Source: Lepeophtheirus salmonis
Lineage: Eukaryota > Arthropoda > Copepoda > Siphonostomatoida > Caligidae
Assembly (NCBI RefSeq): GCF_016086655.4
Contig: NC_052133.2
Span: 47,484,383-47,548,382 of the forward strand
DNA length: 64,000 nt
Direction: 5' to 3'
How positions within the stretch are numbered: the first letter of the stretch is position 1; each line of letters opens with the position of its first letter. The position numbers were made by a program, and so were the translations under genes. This document shows, one piece after another, positions 1-10,659 of this stretch. Under the pieces are notes generated by a model, which saw nothing but the letters and a program-made list of their open reading frames with translations, did not search any database and was not told the DNA's origin.

Positions 1-159
1 TGTATAATATATGTGGCCCGTTAACACAGACGGAAGCTAAAATGATTTTTCTCAAAATTGAGTGTGTATTACATTTGTATTTTACGAGGAAAGACCGTCA
101 ATTACTATCAATAAGGATTAAGAATAATATATTGACATATTTTATTGAACATCGTTAGG
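1..159. other. Unassigned AT-rich sequence
   Basis: I see no coding frame, RNA signal or repeat end here. It leads into the tandem repeat block that follows. Confidence 0.4.
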
Positions 160-1440
160 ATTTTTAGTGGACATAACTAATTCGGTGCTTTAAAAATAGT
201 TCAGTTTGGACCAGAGCCCCAAAGAAAATATCTATAACCATTCAATACATGAATTGTTGATGACGTTATGTTTGAGTCAAAATTATGAGCATCGATCTAT
301 AGATTGAGATCAAAAACAATTGGTCCACGTTCGAAGACGTTTAAATTTTGGTCTATGGTCCAAGATCACGGTGTGAAACAAAACGTCACTTAAAATCTAG
401 CTAAAAAACACAAATGAAAGCTAAAAGGATTTTCTCAAAATTCATCGTCATAAATAAAAAAAAATATGGACATATTTTATTTTTAAGGAGTTATATTCTC
501 ATAATTTTTAGTAAACCGAATTATTTCGGATTACTAAAAATTAAATTAAGTTCAGTCGGGACCATTCTCAAAGAAAAAATCGGTCTGTATGAGACCCAAA
601 GAACATTCGGTCTGGATCAATCTCGTTTAAAATTTGGCAAAGAGCGATTCTATAGATGAAGTAATGTGTATTTATAAAAATAACACATTGGAATTCAATA
701 AAGTCATATGAAAGTAAATCTGTTTCATAAATCATATTTGTACAGCTCCTAAATCTGGGTAGGAGAGAAAATCGATCCATTGATTCAGACTAAAAGAAAT
801 TGGTCTATAATCTATATATTGAGACAAAGAAAATCTGTCAATGATTTGAAAACGATTTCCTCTCGGTCTACGTTCTGAGCCGAAATAAAGGCCCAAATTG
901 ATCATTAAAAATCTTTTAAGACCGAATAGAAAAATAACTATGTTTTGGACCGAGTCTCTACACTACATATACCAAGTTAAAAATAGTCTGATACTCTTTA
1001 AACGTGGGCAAAGTCAGTTTTTTTATTGGTCCCAGCAGAATAAATATTTGTGTAGGAGAAAAAAAGGACAAAAAAGATTAATTGTCAATGATCTCATATA
1101 TTTTCCATAATTTTGAAGATAGGGACATTAACGTCATATGAAGTTAAATGTGTCCTATAAATCATATTTGTACGGCCCATAAATCAGGATATGAGAGAAA
1201 ATAGGTCCATAGATTGAGATCAAAAAAAAAAAAAAAAAAATTAACCCACATTTAGAAATGTAAGAAGAGTCCCTAAAAACCGAACTGATAAAAATAAAAT
1301 ATGATCAGACCGATTCTCAACACTAGCATATACCACGTCGAAAATGGTCTGATAGGTGTCAAGCCTGACCCAAGTATGTTTTTTTATTGTCTCTCACAGA
1401 ATAGATCTTTGTGCTAGGGGAAAAAGACGTCAATACATTT
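160..1440 (+). repeat. Tandem/dispersed repeat of a hAT-like family
   Basis: Blocks recur at about 360-430 bp spacing. The block around 703-780 (GTCATATGAA...ATCATATTTGTAC...GAGAGAAAAT) returns at 1131-1200. The block around 922-1060 (AGACCGAAT, CCGAGTCTC, ACACTA) returns at 1277-1420. Diverged copies lie at 6318-6721 (reverse strand), 9185-9345, 12780-13500, 23560-23870 and 62170-62660. Several copies end in CAACACTA. The short open frames here are AT-rich and have no recognisable protein similarity, so I do not call them genes. Confidence 0.65.
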
Positions 1441-2407
1441 TTCTGCATATTATCTCAAAAACAAAAGATATTTATGTAACATTTTCCTTTAAACAACCAA
1501 ATATTTTCCCACTCTCTAATGATCAGTAATCACACATTCTATGAATTTTCACTTTCACTGATTGAGTAAATTGGAAGGAATGAACAACATATGCTTGCAT
1601 TACTAGCAGCAATATAATAATGCAGGTGACAAACTTCCTATGTAATGAACGTACAGCTCTTATGTAAAAATAAGACGATTATCCTGGAAGTAATAAGAAG
1701 GGTAGGTAACACTGATTACATCTAATTATGTCAACATGAGAAATAAATCAAAAAATAGTAGTCTGGAATAGAGTGAAGTAGTTCTAGTCCCACTCGAAAA
1801 AGTCGACTTTACTAAAGCTCACAATTTGATATTAGGGACTCTGGGGAGTGGTTTGATGGATTTCTCCCTAAACTACATAGTTCAAGTAGAGGCTCATTAC
1901 CAGCACTCATTCTCTTGGAAGTATATACGACAAGACTTATGAAGAGAGGCTGTTTTTTTTTTCTGCAGAAGAAAAGTAGATATCACAAATCATTTTTTAT
2001 AAGAATACAGCGAGATAGCCAAAATATGAGATTATGTGACCCAAGGGAAGCATAAAATCTTTTTTAGATTGAAGAGTTTCTGTTTTATTTATAGGGGTCC
2101 AGACAGGGAGTTAATTAATTTTAAAACTACGAAATTGCAAGAGTACTTTATCTAAGTTAAAATGCACGAAAACCCTATTGTTAGATAGTTTAAATTGTTT
2201 GTTTGTTCTATTGGATTCGAAAATTATTCAAATTCGAAAAAAAATTCCACTTTACTAAACCCACAATTGCATCAGAATTACTCGAACTCACCCCAAATAT
2301 TTATTGGAAAATATTACTTTAATGGGCTCAAACAAGTTGGCCATAATAAATAGATATGTGTGGACATTTCAGAGAACGTGAGAAGAAGGCGGGAGCGAGT
2401 AACGCTG
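1441..2407. other. Unassigned non-coding stretch
   Basis: AT-rich sequence with no open frame above about 60 codons and no terminal repeat that I can pair with another place in the window. Confidence 0.4.
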
Positions 2408-2453
2408 TGTCGTTCCAGTTGTCCAGTTCAATCCTACATATCAGTCCTAAATA

Positions 2454-2832
2454 CCGGGTGGTCCATTCAAATCTGAACACTTACTAATTCAATACTTAAT
2501 GAAGTTTGAGTGATTGAAATTGATTCATTTCAATATGTTAAAACATAAACAATTAGTTATAAAACAAAACAAACTTGAGCACTTTAGCTTACGTAGAAGT
2601 CAACAAAATGACACACAATGACAGAGGACTATATCCGCAGAGGGTGCCAGGCCTTCCACCGCCGCCTGGAAGCCATGATTGTGTCTAAAGGGTGGCAATA
2701 TAAATGATTAAGAGAGCTCAGGCACAGATTTATTTATAAAATTAATTTTGTTGACATTCTATTCTTAATTTACAAAATATATCTTGTTGAAGTTTAAAAT
2801 TCTATGTGTTCAGATTTTAATGGACCACTCAG
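2454..2832 (+). mobile_element. Internally deleted mariner, 379 bp, TA target duplication
   Basis: The left end after TA (2452-2453) reads CCGGGTGGTCCATT. The reverse complement of the right end, before TA (2833-2834), reads CTGAGTGGTCCATT. The inverted match continues through AAATCTGAACAC. Two larger relatives in this window (35098-35908 and 57966-58744) share the termini and the C-terminal coding block. A full-length mariner is about 1.3 kb, so this is a non-autonomous deletion derivative with only the last ~30 transposase codons. It sits inside the dispersed repeat at 2408-2965. Confidence 0.9.
2618..2707 (+). pseudogene. Mariner transposase C-terminal stub
   Basis: A 29-codon frame from ATG to TGA reads MTEDYIRRGCQAFHRRLEAM and onward. 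This is the conserved end of the transposase in this mariner group (compare TEEYIRRRYQAFRHSLESII at 58546-58617). The DNA-binding and catalytic parts are missing, so the piece cannot transpose by itself. The apparent start codon is an internal methionine exposed by the deletion. Confidence 0.85.
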
Positions 2833-3019
2833 TACTTATAAAGTTATGCCCTTGATGACGTCACCCAACTTAATTTCTTTTCTTTTTTTCATCAGTTCTA
2901 GTACTGATAGTTCCAAGGACCGATGGGCCCGTCTTAAGACTGGACTGAATAAATAAGGACCGATATAACACTTGAATCCATGCATATGGTACTTCTGAGT
3001 TAAGACCCTTGATAACATC

Positions 3020-3516
3020 AGCTACTTGATATACTTGATTTTGGGAGAAAAAATGAATTACTGCTTTTAAAATATATTAATACATGTATATCCTAAAAAA
3101 AATATCCTAACACGAACTCGACAACACGTAAACTCAAACTCAAAATTTTGAATCGAACACTATATAGAGTGTGGACTATGAATGAATAATATTCTGTCAT
3201 TTAAGTCTGTAAATAAGTACATTTATAGAGACATCACTTTTTAGGAACGACGAATGAGTCACGTTCAATATTAAGTTCATGGAGAGAGATTAAACATACA
3301 TATTTATTGTTTAGATATGTTTTAAGCCCCTTGTATCGAGCCATATATTCAATGATGTCAAATATTATGCTGTTAAATATTGTAGAAAAGTCGTTTCCAC
3401 GTCATTAGTTTGATGATAAATTGCAACTTACGACTTGGGCGGAAAAGTCTTGGGCTTGACAAAGAAAAAACGGTGTTTTTTTTCGTTAAAAATTGTTTTT
3501 TTATTATTTAAATTAC
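3020..3516. other. Unassigned non-coding stretch
   Basis: AT-rich, with no supported gene. The frame around 3435-3644 has no recognisable domain and its second half falls in the dispersed repeat that starts near 3517. Confidence 0.4.
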
Positions 3517-3760
3517 TATCGGCTTTATGGAGCGTAGAACCCATAAAACTTTTCAAGACATTGCTTAAATATAACGGTATTTTATTCGCATCAAGCAGCA
3601 GTTTAAAATTAAAACACGAAATTGATTTTGATTCTTTGTTTTAGAAATAAGAATCGTAGTGTTACACTTAGCACAATAACTCAAAAATTTAATAACATAT
3701 CTTCATAAACTTTTGACACTTGTCTCTTGAAGGTTAGTACTTACTGAAATGAGATGAATA
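3517..3760 (+). repeat. Dispersed repeat, direct partner at 13888-14120
   Basis: Shared landmarks occur in the same order in both copies: GCTTTATGGAGC, ACTTTTCAAG, CATTGCTTA, AAGCAGCAGT or AAGAAGCACTG, TTGTTTTAGAAATAA or TTGTTTTGGAAATAA, and CACTTAGCACAATAACTCA. The two are clearly homologous but diverged. I see no terminal inverted repeats or coding content. Confidence 0.7.
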
Positions 3761-5044
3761 TAAAAAAGTGTGAAGCTTTGTGAAGCTCGTAACATTTCAG
3801 CCCTTGTGTTATACTACAAAATAAATCAGAAAAAATGCCCAATATTAGTATGTCAATTCTTGCTAAATATGGAATTATTATTATTTAAAATTTTTTTAAG
3901 ACCGTATAACATGAGCTAATTCATTTTCAACCAATTAATAGCTCATAAAACTGATAAGGGGAAGAAAAGTGTAAAGAATCGACCGCGAACAACAAAATAT
4001 CACATTATAAATCTGATTCCACAGTCCATTTTGAACTACTAAACGTAATATATAATAAAAAGGACAAAGTCATATGTTACCAAAGTATCTCTGACCGTCG
4101 ACCTTTGCTACTGAACCACACTGAACAGTGATGTCCTTATTCACATTTGTTGATTATTCATATTTTAGAAATATTACAATATTTACAACTGTATCTGGAA
4201 CAGGGATTTTTTGAGATATTTAAGTAATTTACATGTACCACCAATGTATTTAAGTACAAGTACAATGAAGAGAATATTCTAATGATTGACTTATTGTTTC
4301 ATCTCAATCCCATTTTATGAGTTAGTCTACTTTTATAATAAGTAAACTACTGAAAATTGTCTTAGGATATTCATATATATCCTACATTTATAATAGTTTA
4401 ATTGCAGTGAAAATTTTGTAACAATATTTAAAGATATGCATGTTAATTAAATTATGTAATTGTTAAACCAATTTACATCAAAAATAGGAGACAATCCTTA
4501 CACCATGACGACCTATTAAATAATAAAGAATTAAAAAAGGAAAGAGCACACGCAAAAATTGTTTCTCCTTTTCAAATTCAATTTTTTTACTACAAACAGG
4601 TCAACTCTACGAATGAGAATCAAATTATTACTTATTAGAGAAGGAGAAATTCAAGAGACGTTAAATGACAAGTTTGGAATAATTATTTAATTAAATAAAA
4701 AATTTTAACTGATAGGTTTGTTAAGTAGGAATTTTTTTTTTTGCTGAGTATTGAGTATTCAGGCGAGTTACGAGTATAGGTCGTAATTCCCTGAGTGTTT
4801 TTTTTTTAAACTCGAAACTACTTGAGTAGCAAAATTCAGTTTACAGCAAATCACTAATAATAATTGTTGATGGAACGATTAATCAGAATCGGAGAATCTT
4901 GTTTTTTTATTTTTGAATCTGAATCTGCAATGGGAAAATAATATTTAATTTGCAATTACGAATCATATGTACTATTATTTAGTACTGGTATTTCACTATT
5001 TATTACTTTTCCAAGTTATGAAAAAAAAAATAATAAACTATAAT
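3761..5044. other. Unassigned AT-rich sequence
   Basis: No open frame, RNA structure or paired repeat recognised. It contains homopolymer A and T runs. Confidence 0.4.
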
Positions 5045-6055
5045 AATACCCCCACAAAATTAAGGAATTTTTGCTTCTACTAGAAAATTGACTATTTGAA
5101 CTTTTTTTCCAAAAAGTTTAATATTTGATTTTTTTTCATAAATTTAATACCTGAAATTTAATTCTTCTAAAATTTAATTCTTCAAAAAATTTAATTTTCT
5201 GTGAATTTTAAAATTACACTTTAATTTTTATTTTTTTTTTGAGACTGAACAGCTTTTTAAATATTTTAAGACCATGGGTTTTTGAAATATCAAATTGTAT
5301 ATTTAAATTTTTAAAAAAAATATTTAAAATTACAAAATTTTTTTACTTTTGTAGTATTTTCAACTACTATTAAAAATATTAAAGAATTGGCATGGGGATT
5401 TGTTTTTGGAATCGTCCTAACCCAAATACTAATATTAAGACTCCTTTATTTAAAAAAAAACTATATAACTAAATAAAAAAATTATATATTTCATTTGAAC
5501 ATTACATGGATACCACTCACCCTCGGAGTAGAAGCATTATTATTTTTAAGAATGGGTGTAACAATATAGAACTTTGGGCATATATACGTACACCACATTA
5601 TCCATGTAGATTGTAGATATCTAACGGTATTTGAAACTGTATATAATTCCTCTTTTACAAAAAAAAAAAAAGTAGTTAACGAAGTTCCTTTTTCTTCTTA
5701 AAGGACTGAATGATTGTACAAATATGTAGTAGCAGGGGTATGATATATATATTTTTTTTTTGAAAAAGAAAAAGTTATATATAATTACAAATTTTTGTAA
5801 AAAAATTTGAATTTTTTTTTTCTGAAAAAAAATAATTGATAAATTAAATTTTTTGGAAAAAAATTTCAAAAATGCAGAGCGTTTCACAAAAAATTTCAAA
5901 AATCTATAGCTATAAATTTTTCATTTTTTTTTTTTCCAAATTTTTTTATTTTTTGTGAGTAGTTTGGGATTTTTGTCATTTTTTTTCAAAAAATGAAAAA
6001 AACCAATCCCCCCCTCAAATTAAAACCCTGTGAACCCCCCTATTAAATGCCCGAT
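5045..6055. repeat. AT-rich foldback repeats, two copies in opposite orientation
   Basis: 5045-5410 begins CCCCCACAAAATTAAGGAAT, the reverse complement of the core ATTCCTTTATTTGGGG found elsewhere. 5700-6055 ends in the GC-rich boundary CCCCCCTCAAATTAAAACCCTG. Between them are short self-complementary units of GGAAAAAAATTT and AAATTTTTTTCC type. Open frames in this block (for example minus 5621-5899) are runs of Lys, Phe and Ile codons from this composition, not genes. Other copies: 7285-7405, 18806-19185, 20540-20690, 22876-23243, 32900-33212 and 63020-63266. Confidence 0.65.
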
Positions 6056-6317
6056 AAATACTACTCCTGAAAAATACTGGGCACCACACTAACACGACAT
6101 GTTTTGATTTGATCTTTGAGGCCCTGGGATTCTTTCCAGTGATGCAATCCCACATCAAAAAGTCAAAATGATGTAGGACAGTATGTTTCTATGTAAAGGT
6201 AAATGAAATGTAATAAAGTGTGAGGGAAAATAAGAATAACAAAAATACAGATTCAAGTACATTCATTTTCAAGGCTAGACAAAATCAATAATGTGTACGT
6301 ATAATATTAGTTGTCAC

Positions 6318-6721
6318 TAGGGTTGTGATTCGGTCTGATAACGAATCTTCGTTTAGTTCGGTCTTTGACGATTTTTTTTAATAATATTATTTGGAATGAT
6401 ATTTTGGTCCAGACCACGATCTTATACCGTAGAATGTAATTTTATACATTTTCAAACCGTGGGCATGTTTTTATTCGGTCTCAAACTATGGATCCATTTT
6501 CTCCCTATCCTGATTTCAATGATGAGTAATTCAAAAATAATTTATTTTGCACATTTAACTTCATATGACGTCAGTGGTGTAGGAACTACTTTTGGGAATT
6601 TTCTATATGTAGTTATCGAAAACCTTGTTGTTGGACATTCTTGGTCTAGACTAAACTACTTTAAAGTCCGGTCCGCTGAAAATCATTGCGGTCACAGACT
6701 TTCAGACCCAGCCCAACACTA
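6318..6721 (-). mobile_element. hAT-like MITE, about 404 bp
   Basis: The left end reads TAGGGTTGTGATTCGGTCTG. The reverse complement of the right end reads TAGTGTTGGGCTGGGTCTG, an inverted match with a few mismatches. The inside carries the reverse complement of the 1131-1215 block (CACATTTAACTTCATATGAC, then ATCCATTTTCTC...ATCCTGATTT), so it belongs to the family in the first 1.4 kb. Flanking 8-mers match only weakly, as in an old insertion. A plus-strand frame of 108 codons spans most of it but has no transposase motifs. Confidence 0.6.
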
Positions 6722-7284
6722 GTAGTAGTAACGATTGGATAGGAATGATAGAACTACAGGTTTTCTTTCTTTCTATCCCTCTCCAATTCTAACAGAGATA
6801 ACATTTAGTAGGTCACTCAAAAACATAATAAAATCTACATAAATACACACACGCACGCATTCTAACGCACTTTAAATCCCATTCTATATCTTCAACAAGT
6901 CATGAGTGTGTACGCATATTTATACATACAAGTCCACCTTGTACTAAACGCTCAGGCTAGAAAAACGGAAAAATGACCGCTTAAAACAGTTTTACTATAT
7001 ACTAACCCTTTTATATTTGAAAAATGGATATGGAGGCTTATTATGGTGATATCCTTACAAAAAGTGACTGTTAGAAAGGTATTTAGGAGTACAAATTTGT
7101 TTCACGAGGAACAAAAGTGATCGTTAATCAAATATGAACCTGAGTTTATTTTTTAATAATTATTAATGTACTACAATTCCATTATTATCAATTATAATTA
7201 TCAAGATATGGCTTTCATTGCCAATTAAATTGGGTGTATACTCCTCACCAGGCCTCGTTTTAACGTTAAATTAACGTAATTTAA

Positions 7285-7405
7285 TTTTTTTGTGGATTTT
7301 TGAATTTTTTTTTCGTTTCAAAAAATTTAATTTTGAAAAAAAAAAAAAAAATATCCAAAATTAAGCCCCCCTTCCCCAATATAATCCTGCGGACGCCCTT
7401 GGTCC
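7285..7405 (+). repeat. AT-rich foldback repeat with CAGGGGCGTCCGCAGG-type end
   Basis: An A/T-rich body is followed by CCCCCCTTCCCC and CCTGCGGACGCCC. This is the same GC-rich terminus as the copies near 20680, 23230, 33200 and 63250. Confidence 0.6.
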
Positions 7406-7439
7406 TAATTCTAAGCACTGTTGGTAGGTAAAAAACAAA

Positions 7440-7790
7440 ATGAAACTGAAAAGACACGTTGTAATCCTGAAAATTTGACAAGGGTTAAGGAGGAGAGTGG
7501 CTTTTTCCTGTTATTTTATCAGATTAAAAGGAATAAAATGAACAAAAGTCTCACTCCATGTACAGCAAGGACATAGGCTGGATCCTTTGTGTATCCTCAT
7601 TCCATGTCCAACAAGAACTTAAAGCGATGAGTCCCCAATAAATCTTTAGTGTTACATGGACTTTCATGGTCAAACGAGCACTTTATATTTAAATGCTAAA
7701 TCCGAAAGAATCAAAGACTAATGATAACAGGTTTATTCAATTTGCCAACTATAAAAGATGTTGCCTGCAAAAGTATTATTAGAATTTCCA
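7440..7790 (+). repeat. Diverged copy of the 430-bp hAT-like MITE family
   Basis: Landmarks in family order: TTTTATCAGATTAAAAGGAA, AAAAGTCTCACTCCATGTACAG, CAAGGACATAGGCTGGAT, CCATGTCCAACAAGAACTTA, AATGATAACAGGTTTATTCA and TTTGCCAACT. Better-preserved copies are 46630-47071 and 50863-51286. The ends of this copy are too diverged to place exactly. Confidence 0.55.
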
Positions 7791-7799
7791 ACACTAAAG

Positions 7800-8639
7800 A
7801 TGTACATTTCGGGATATTGATGTCATAATATTAAGTTAAGTAAAAATTTCTGAGCGTTTTTCACTAGATGTCTTTGGGTGAGCCATCTAGCACGATTAAT
7901 ACATTACATAAAAAAAGCTTAAAGTACGCTTAAATGTAAAGTTTAATGTCAACCGAAAAAAACCGTTTGGAACTAATTAAATCGGATAATTATTTTATGG
8001 TCAAAATAAAGCAAAAAACGCTCATAACTTTTGACTTCACCTATTATAGTAAGAAGGTCCTCCACATCTGTTATTATGGAAGTAGTTAGCTGAGTGTTCT
8101 TAAAACCTTGGGGATTGGAGAGGAAAAGTCTAAGTTAGTAGTTGACAGCCAACAAATTTGAAGGGATTACCAGGGTCACCACTAGCCACGCGTTAACGTT
8201 CCACTTGTATCCAGAAATTATCCTATGTGTCCTTGAAAGTGTATACGGATTTAACATAATGGAATGAGTTATTAATTATGGAGGAAGCTGCTTATTATCA
8301 AACAATCCCAAACGACATGTCTAATATAATGAGACATTAATTATCATTCAAAGTTACACAGGAGTGAAAATCCCATTTCATAATTAAGGAGGGAGGAAGG
8401 ACAGTATACAGTCTTTTATTGTCTTACACTTCTTTTAAATTGTAGATGTTTAAAGTAGTTCTAGAGTAAAAAGAGAGTTTCTCTCCCGCAACCTCATAAC
8501 TACAAAAAATTGAATTTGGAAATTTATCACAAATTGGTATACTAAATTTATATTTCTTTCTGTAAATATAATCCAAGTAACTTTAATTGAGAAACACGAC
8601 TCACGGAAAATTTAAGGATCCGCAAATTTAAAAATGGAT
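7800..8639. other. Unassigned non-coding stretch
   Basis: No open frame or paired repeat recognised. Confidence 0.35.
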
Positions 8640-9090
8640 TTCCAGAAATCTCACTGAAGGATATCCTCTCAGAAAATGAGAACTCCTAGTATCCAGAGAC
8701 CGTTGGCATCTCCATCCGTACTGGCTACAACATCCAGAAGGCCCATACAGCCAAGAAGTACCTAAACTTCTGCAGCAACAATATGGCTGACTTCTGGCCT
8801 ACGTCCATGTGGCCCTCATCCAGCCCTGACCTTATCTCCCAGGACTTTGCAGCTTAGTGCATCGTCGAGAAGAATGTTTGCCACACCTCTCGTTCACATT
8901 TGGATTTGTTCCAAGTAGCCATAATGACAGAGTGGTTCACTAAGTACACGGCCTTTATCGTCAAGAGTAGCCAATCTGTTAGCCGGTTTGTCAAGGCTGT
9001 TATTATTTGTGAAGGAGGACATATTGCATAAAAAATATAGTATTTAAACATATCAATAATTAGTTTTGAGTTATCTCTTCTTGATTACAT
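8640..9090 (+). pseudogene. Mariner transposase 3' relic
   Basis: Reading through stops and shifts gives ETVGISIRTGYNIQKAHT, NNMADFWPTSMWPSSSPDL and FVKAVIICEGGHIA. This is the end of the catalytic domain of a Tc1/mariner DDD transposase, including the SPDL block with the third catalytic Asp. A stop follows the block (QDFAA then TAG). It is the same subfamily as 25595-26254, 39294-39718 and 53808-54442. Its 3' untranslated part (TTGATTACATAAAAATC) matches theirs but stops abruptly at the SINE that begins near 9097, so the right terminal repeat is lost. No left terminal repeat was found. Confidence 0.8.
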
Positions 9091-9096
9091 AAAAAT

Positions 9097-9174
9097 CGGG
9101 AATCGAACCTACACTCTTTGAGTTGAAGAGAATAATTCCTCTCTAGCACGTTGTCGACTGAGCTATGTCGACCC
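9097..9174 (-). repeat. tRNA-derived SINE head
   Basis: On the minus strand it reads GTCGACATAGCTCAGTCGAC with an A-box (TAGCTCAGTCG). About 56 nt from the A-box start is a perfect B-box (GGTTCGATTCC). An AGAGA/TCTCT pair suits an anticodon stem. The 5' end has no complementary 3' acceptor strand, so this is not a working tRNA. A second copy at 18021-18093 confirms a dispersed pol III-type element. Its tail is fused directly to mariner 3' sequence. Confidence 0.75.
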
Positions 9175-9184
9175 ATACTTACAA

Positions 9185-9345
9185 TTTGAACTAATTGGAT
9201 GCAATTTCGGTCTTGATCCGGTTTCCCATCGTTATACTTTTTTTATAAATAAATTGTTAGAGGAAAATACTTTTTAAGAAAAGGAGATTTCTGTTCATAG
9301 TCTATAAAAAATCTTTTAAGACCGAACCCGTAAAAAACAAAAAAC
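9185..9345 (+). repeat. Fragment of the GACCGAAT hAT-like family
   Basis: CTTTTAAGACCGAACCCGTA at 9313-9332 matches CTTTTAAGACCGAATAGAAA near 911, and TTTCGGTCTTGATCCGG precedes it. No ends are visible. Confidence 0.45.
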
Positions 9346-9890
9346 TCCACTTTCTGTCCGGTTGTCAAAACTTGTATGTACTGCCTAGAGTCTTATCTTT
9401 AAAACTCAACTAAGACATTCTACCTATACAAACGTGTAGTAGTGCCTACATAACTTTAAAAAGAAGTGAAGGTCAAATGCGTTACAACTTATATTACAAA
9501 TATATACTTGTAAACAAGAGAGAAAGAAAAAAAAGGCAATAAAAGAACAACATTTCTCCCAATTTCCGAGACACGTCTCCTTCTATTGCAGGCTGAAATT
9601 TCCAGCCGCCCGCATTCCCCTTCCTAATACTAATAGACACAATAGCAGTGAAATTTAATTTTACTTTCAAACCGATTTATTACATATATATTATTGTATC
9701 CAAGTATTTTTATTTTTTTTCGTGGACTGGAAGGACTTATTTCTTCATAGGTGTACAATGTGCGTCAGTAAATCCTACTGTTTTTTGTATAGTAAGGTAA
9801 ATATCAATTTCACCAAGAGCAACATGTACACTTTAGGCGTATCGGGGCTCAGACATATGAGACGTCACAGCCTATTTTAAGCCCGACAAT

Positions 9891-9940
9891 ACATATACTG
9901 GATGATTAAAAAAACAAGTTTTTAATCACCCAGTATATGT
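9891..9940. repeat. Perfectly folded mini-palindrome flanked by TA
   Basis: Arms of 22 nt (9891-9912 and 9919-9940) pair with one mismatch around a 6-nt spacer (AACAAG). Read from TA inward each side is CTGG(A/G)TGATTAAAAA. The same TGATTAAAAA end occurs as the minus-strand TTGGGTGATTAAAAA near 10655, at the far side of the mariner relic 10187-10489. The structure looks like two mariner termini with almost nothing between them, or a terminus with an internal foldback. Confidence 0.7.
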
Positions 9941-10091
9941 GTTCAAATTACTAAAAGAACAACTCAGTTGTCAGGGGCGGCTGAAGGTATATTTTAGGGG
10001 GCGGTGTGGAATTTTTTGAAAAAAATTGACAATATTTTTATTTATTTCGTTTCCCACTCTTTTTTTCCCTTTTGAAAATGAGACAGACGAC

Positions 10092-10113
10092 AGGGACGTC
10101 ACTTGACGTCCCT
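10092..10113. repeat. Perfect 10-bp palindrome with two TGACGT motifs
   Basis: AGGGACGTCA and TGACGTCCCT are exact complements separated by two bases (CT). The GC-rich stem stands out in AT-rich surroundings. It could be an element sub-terminus or a protein site; nothing else decides this. Confidence 0.7.
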
Positions 10114-10186
10114 TCCGGTACATCTATGATGAACATATTGGCAGGAGTACTTTTTTATTATTATGATAACTTAAAATTTCAACAAT

Positions 10187-10650
10187 TTAAAACATCATGA
10201 CTTTTAGTCTGTGCCTGAAGGCCTTGCACACCTTGACGACATAGTCATTGAACATATCAGCCACCCACTCTTTCTCAACAGAGGCCTTCAGGGAATCAAC
10301 ATTGTGATGGGGTACATTCCAGACCTTGCTCTCCACGAAACCCAATATTCCATAGTCCAGTCGTGAGTAGTCCGTTGATGGGGGGCACAAGTTTGGAAGC
10401 CAGAAATACCTGAAATTTTCCTTGCACCAATCTTGAGATGTTATGGCTTTATGGTCAAGTGCTGAGTCTTTGGCATAGTTGACATCCAATCAGGACTTCA
10501 ACAGAGCAATTCACAGAGTCTGCGATCTACTTTACAAAGTGATGCACACAGAGAAGATCTGCAATCCATTGTACATTGTACAGCCAATACACCATTAATG
10601 GAGTATATGAAAACTGATACATTTGAACAATTTATTTTTAATCACCCAAC
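10187..10650 (-). pseudogene. Mariner transposase C-terminal relic (second subfamily)
   Basis: The minus-strand frame 10187-10489 (100 codons) carries WCKENFRYFW, then STDYSRLDYGILGFVESKVW, VDSLKASVEKEW and KVCKAFRHRLKVM, ending at the natural stop. This is the last third of a mariner DDD transposase; the third Asp region is degraded (STDYSRLDY for SPDxNPLDY). The N-terminal helix-turn-helix and first two Asp are absent. An outer end like TTGGGTGATTAAAAA lies at about 10650 on this strand. It differs from the SPDL/GGHIA group and the RRRYQAF group in the window. Confidence 0.85.
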
Positions 10651-10659
10651 ACCGATTTC

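Larger units (their letters stand above)
2408..2965 (+). repeat. Dispersed repeat interrupted by a mariner (paralogue at 63540-63790)
   Basis: The left part (2408-2453, TTCAATCCTACATAT...TCCTAAA) and the right part (2833-2965, CTTATAAAGTT...CATCAGTTCTAGTACTGATAG...AAGGACCGA) align in order with one continuous stretch at 63560-63720. The 379-bp insert is absent there. The paralogue is therefore an empty site that fixes the insertion point. The repeat itself shows no coding potential. Confidence 0.75.

Noticed and set aside
160..1440. CRISPR-like array from regularly spaced repeats
   Set aside because: Units are ~360-430 bp and diverged; the host is eukaryotic and no short direct repeats with unique spacers occur.
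5621..5899. 92-codon minus frame rich in Phe and Lys
   Set aside because: Low-complexity product of an A/T foldback repeat.
6396..6722. 108-codon plus-strand open frame
   Set aside because: It is almost wholly inside the MITE 6318-6721, whose relatives lack a matching frame.
9097..9174. Functional tRNA gene
   Set aside because: A- and B-boxes are present but no acceptor stem pairs; a second copy shows it is a SINE.
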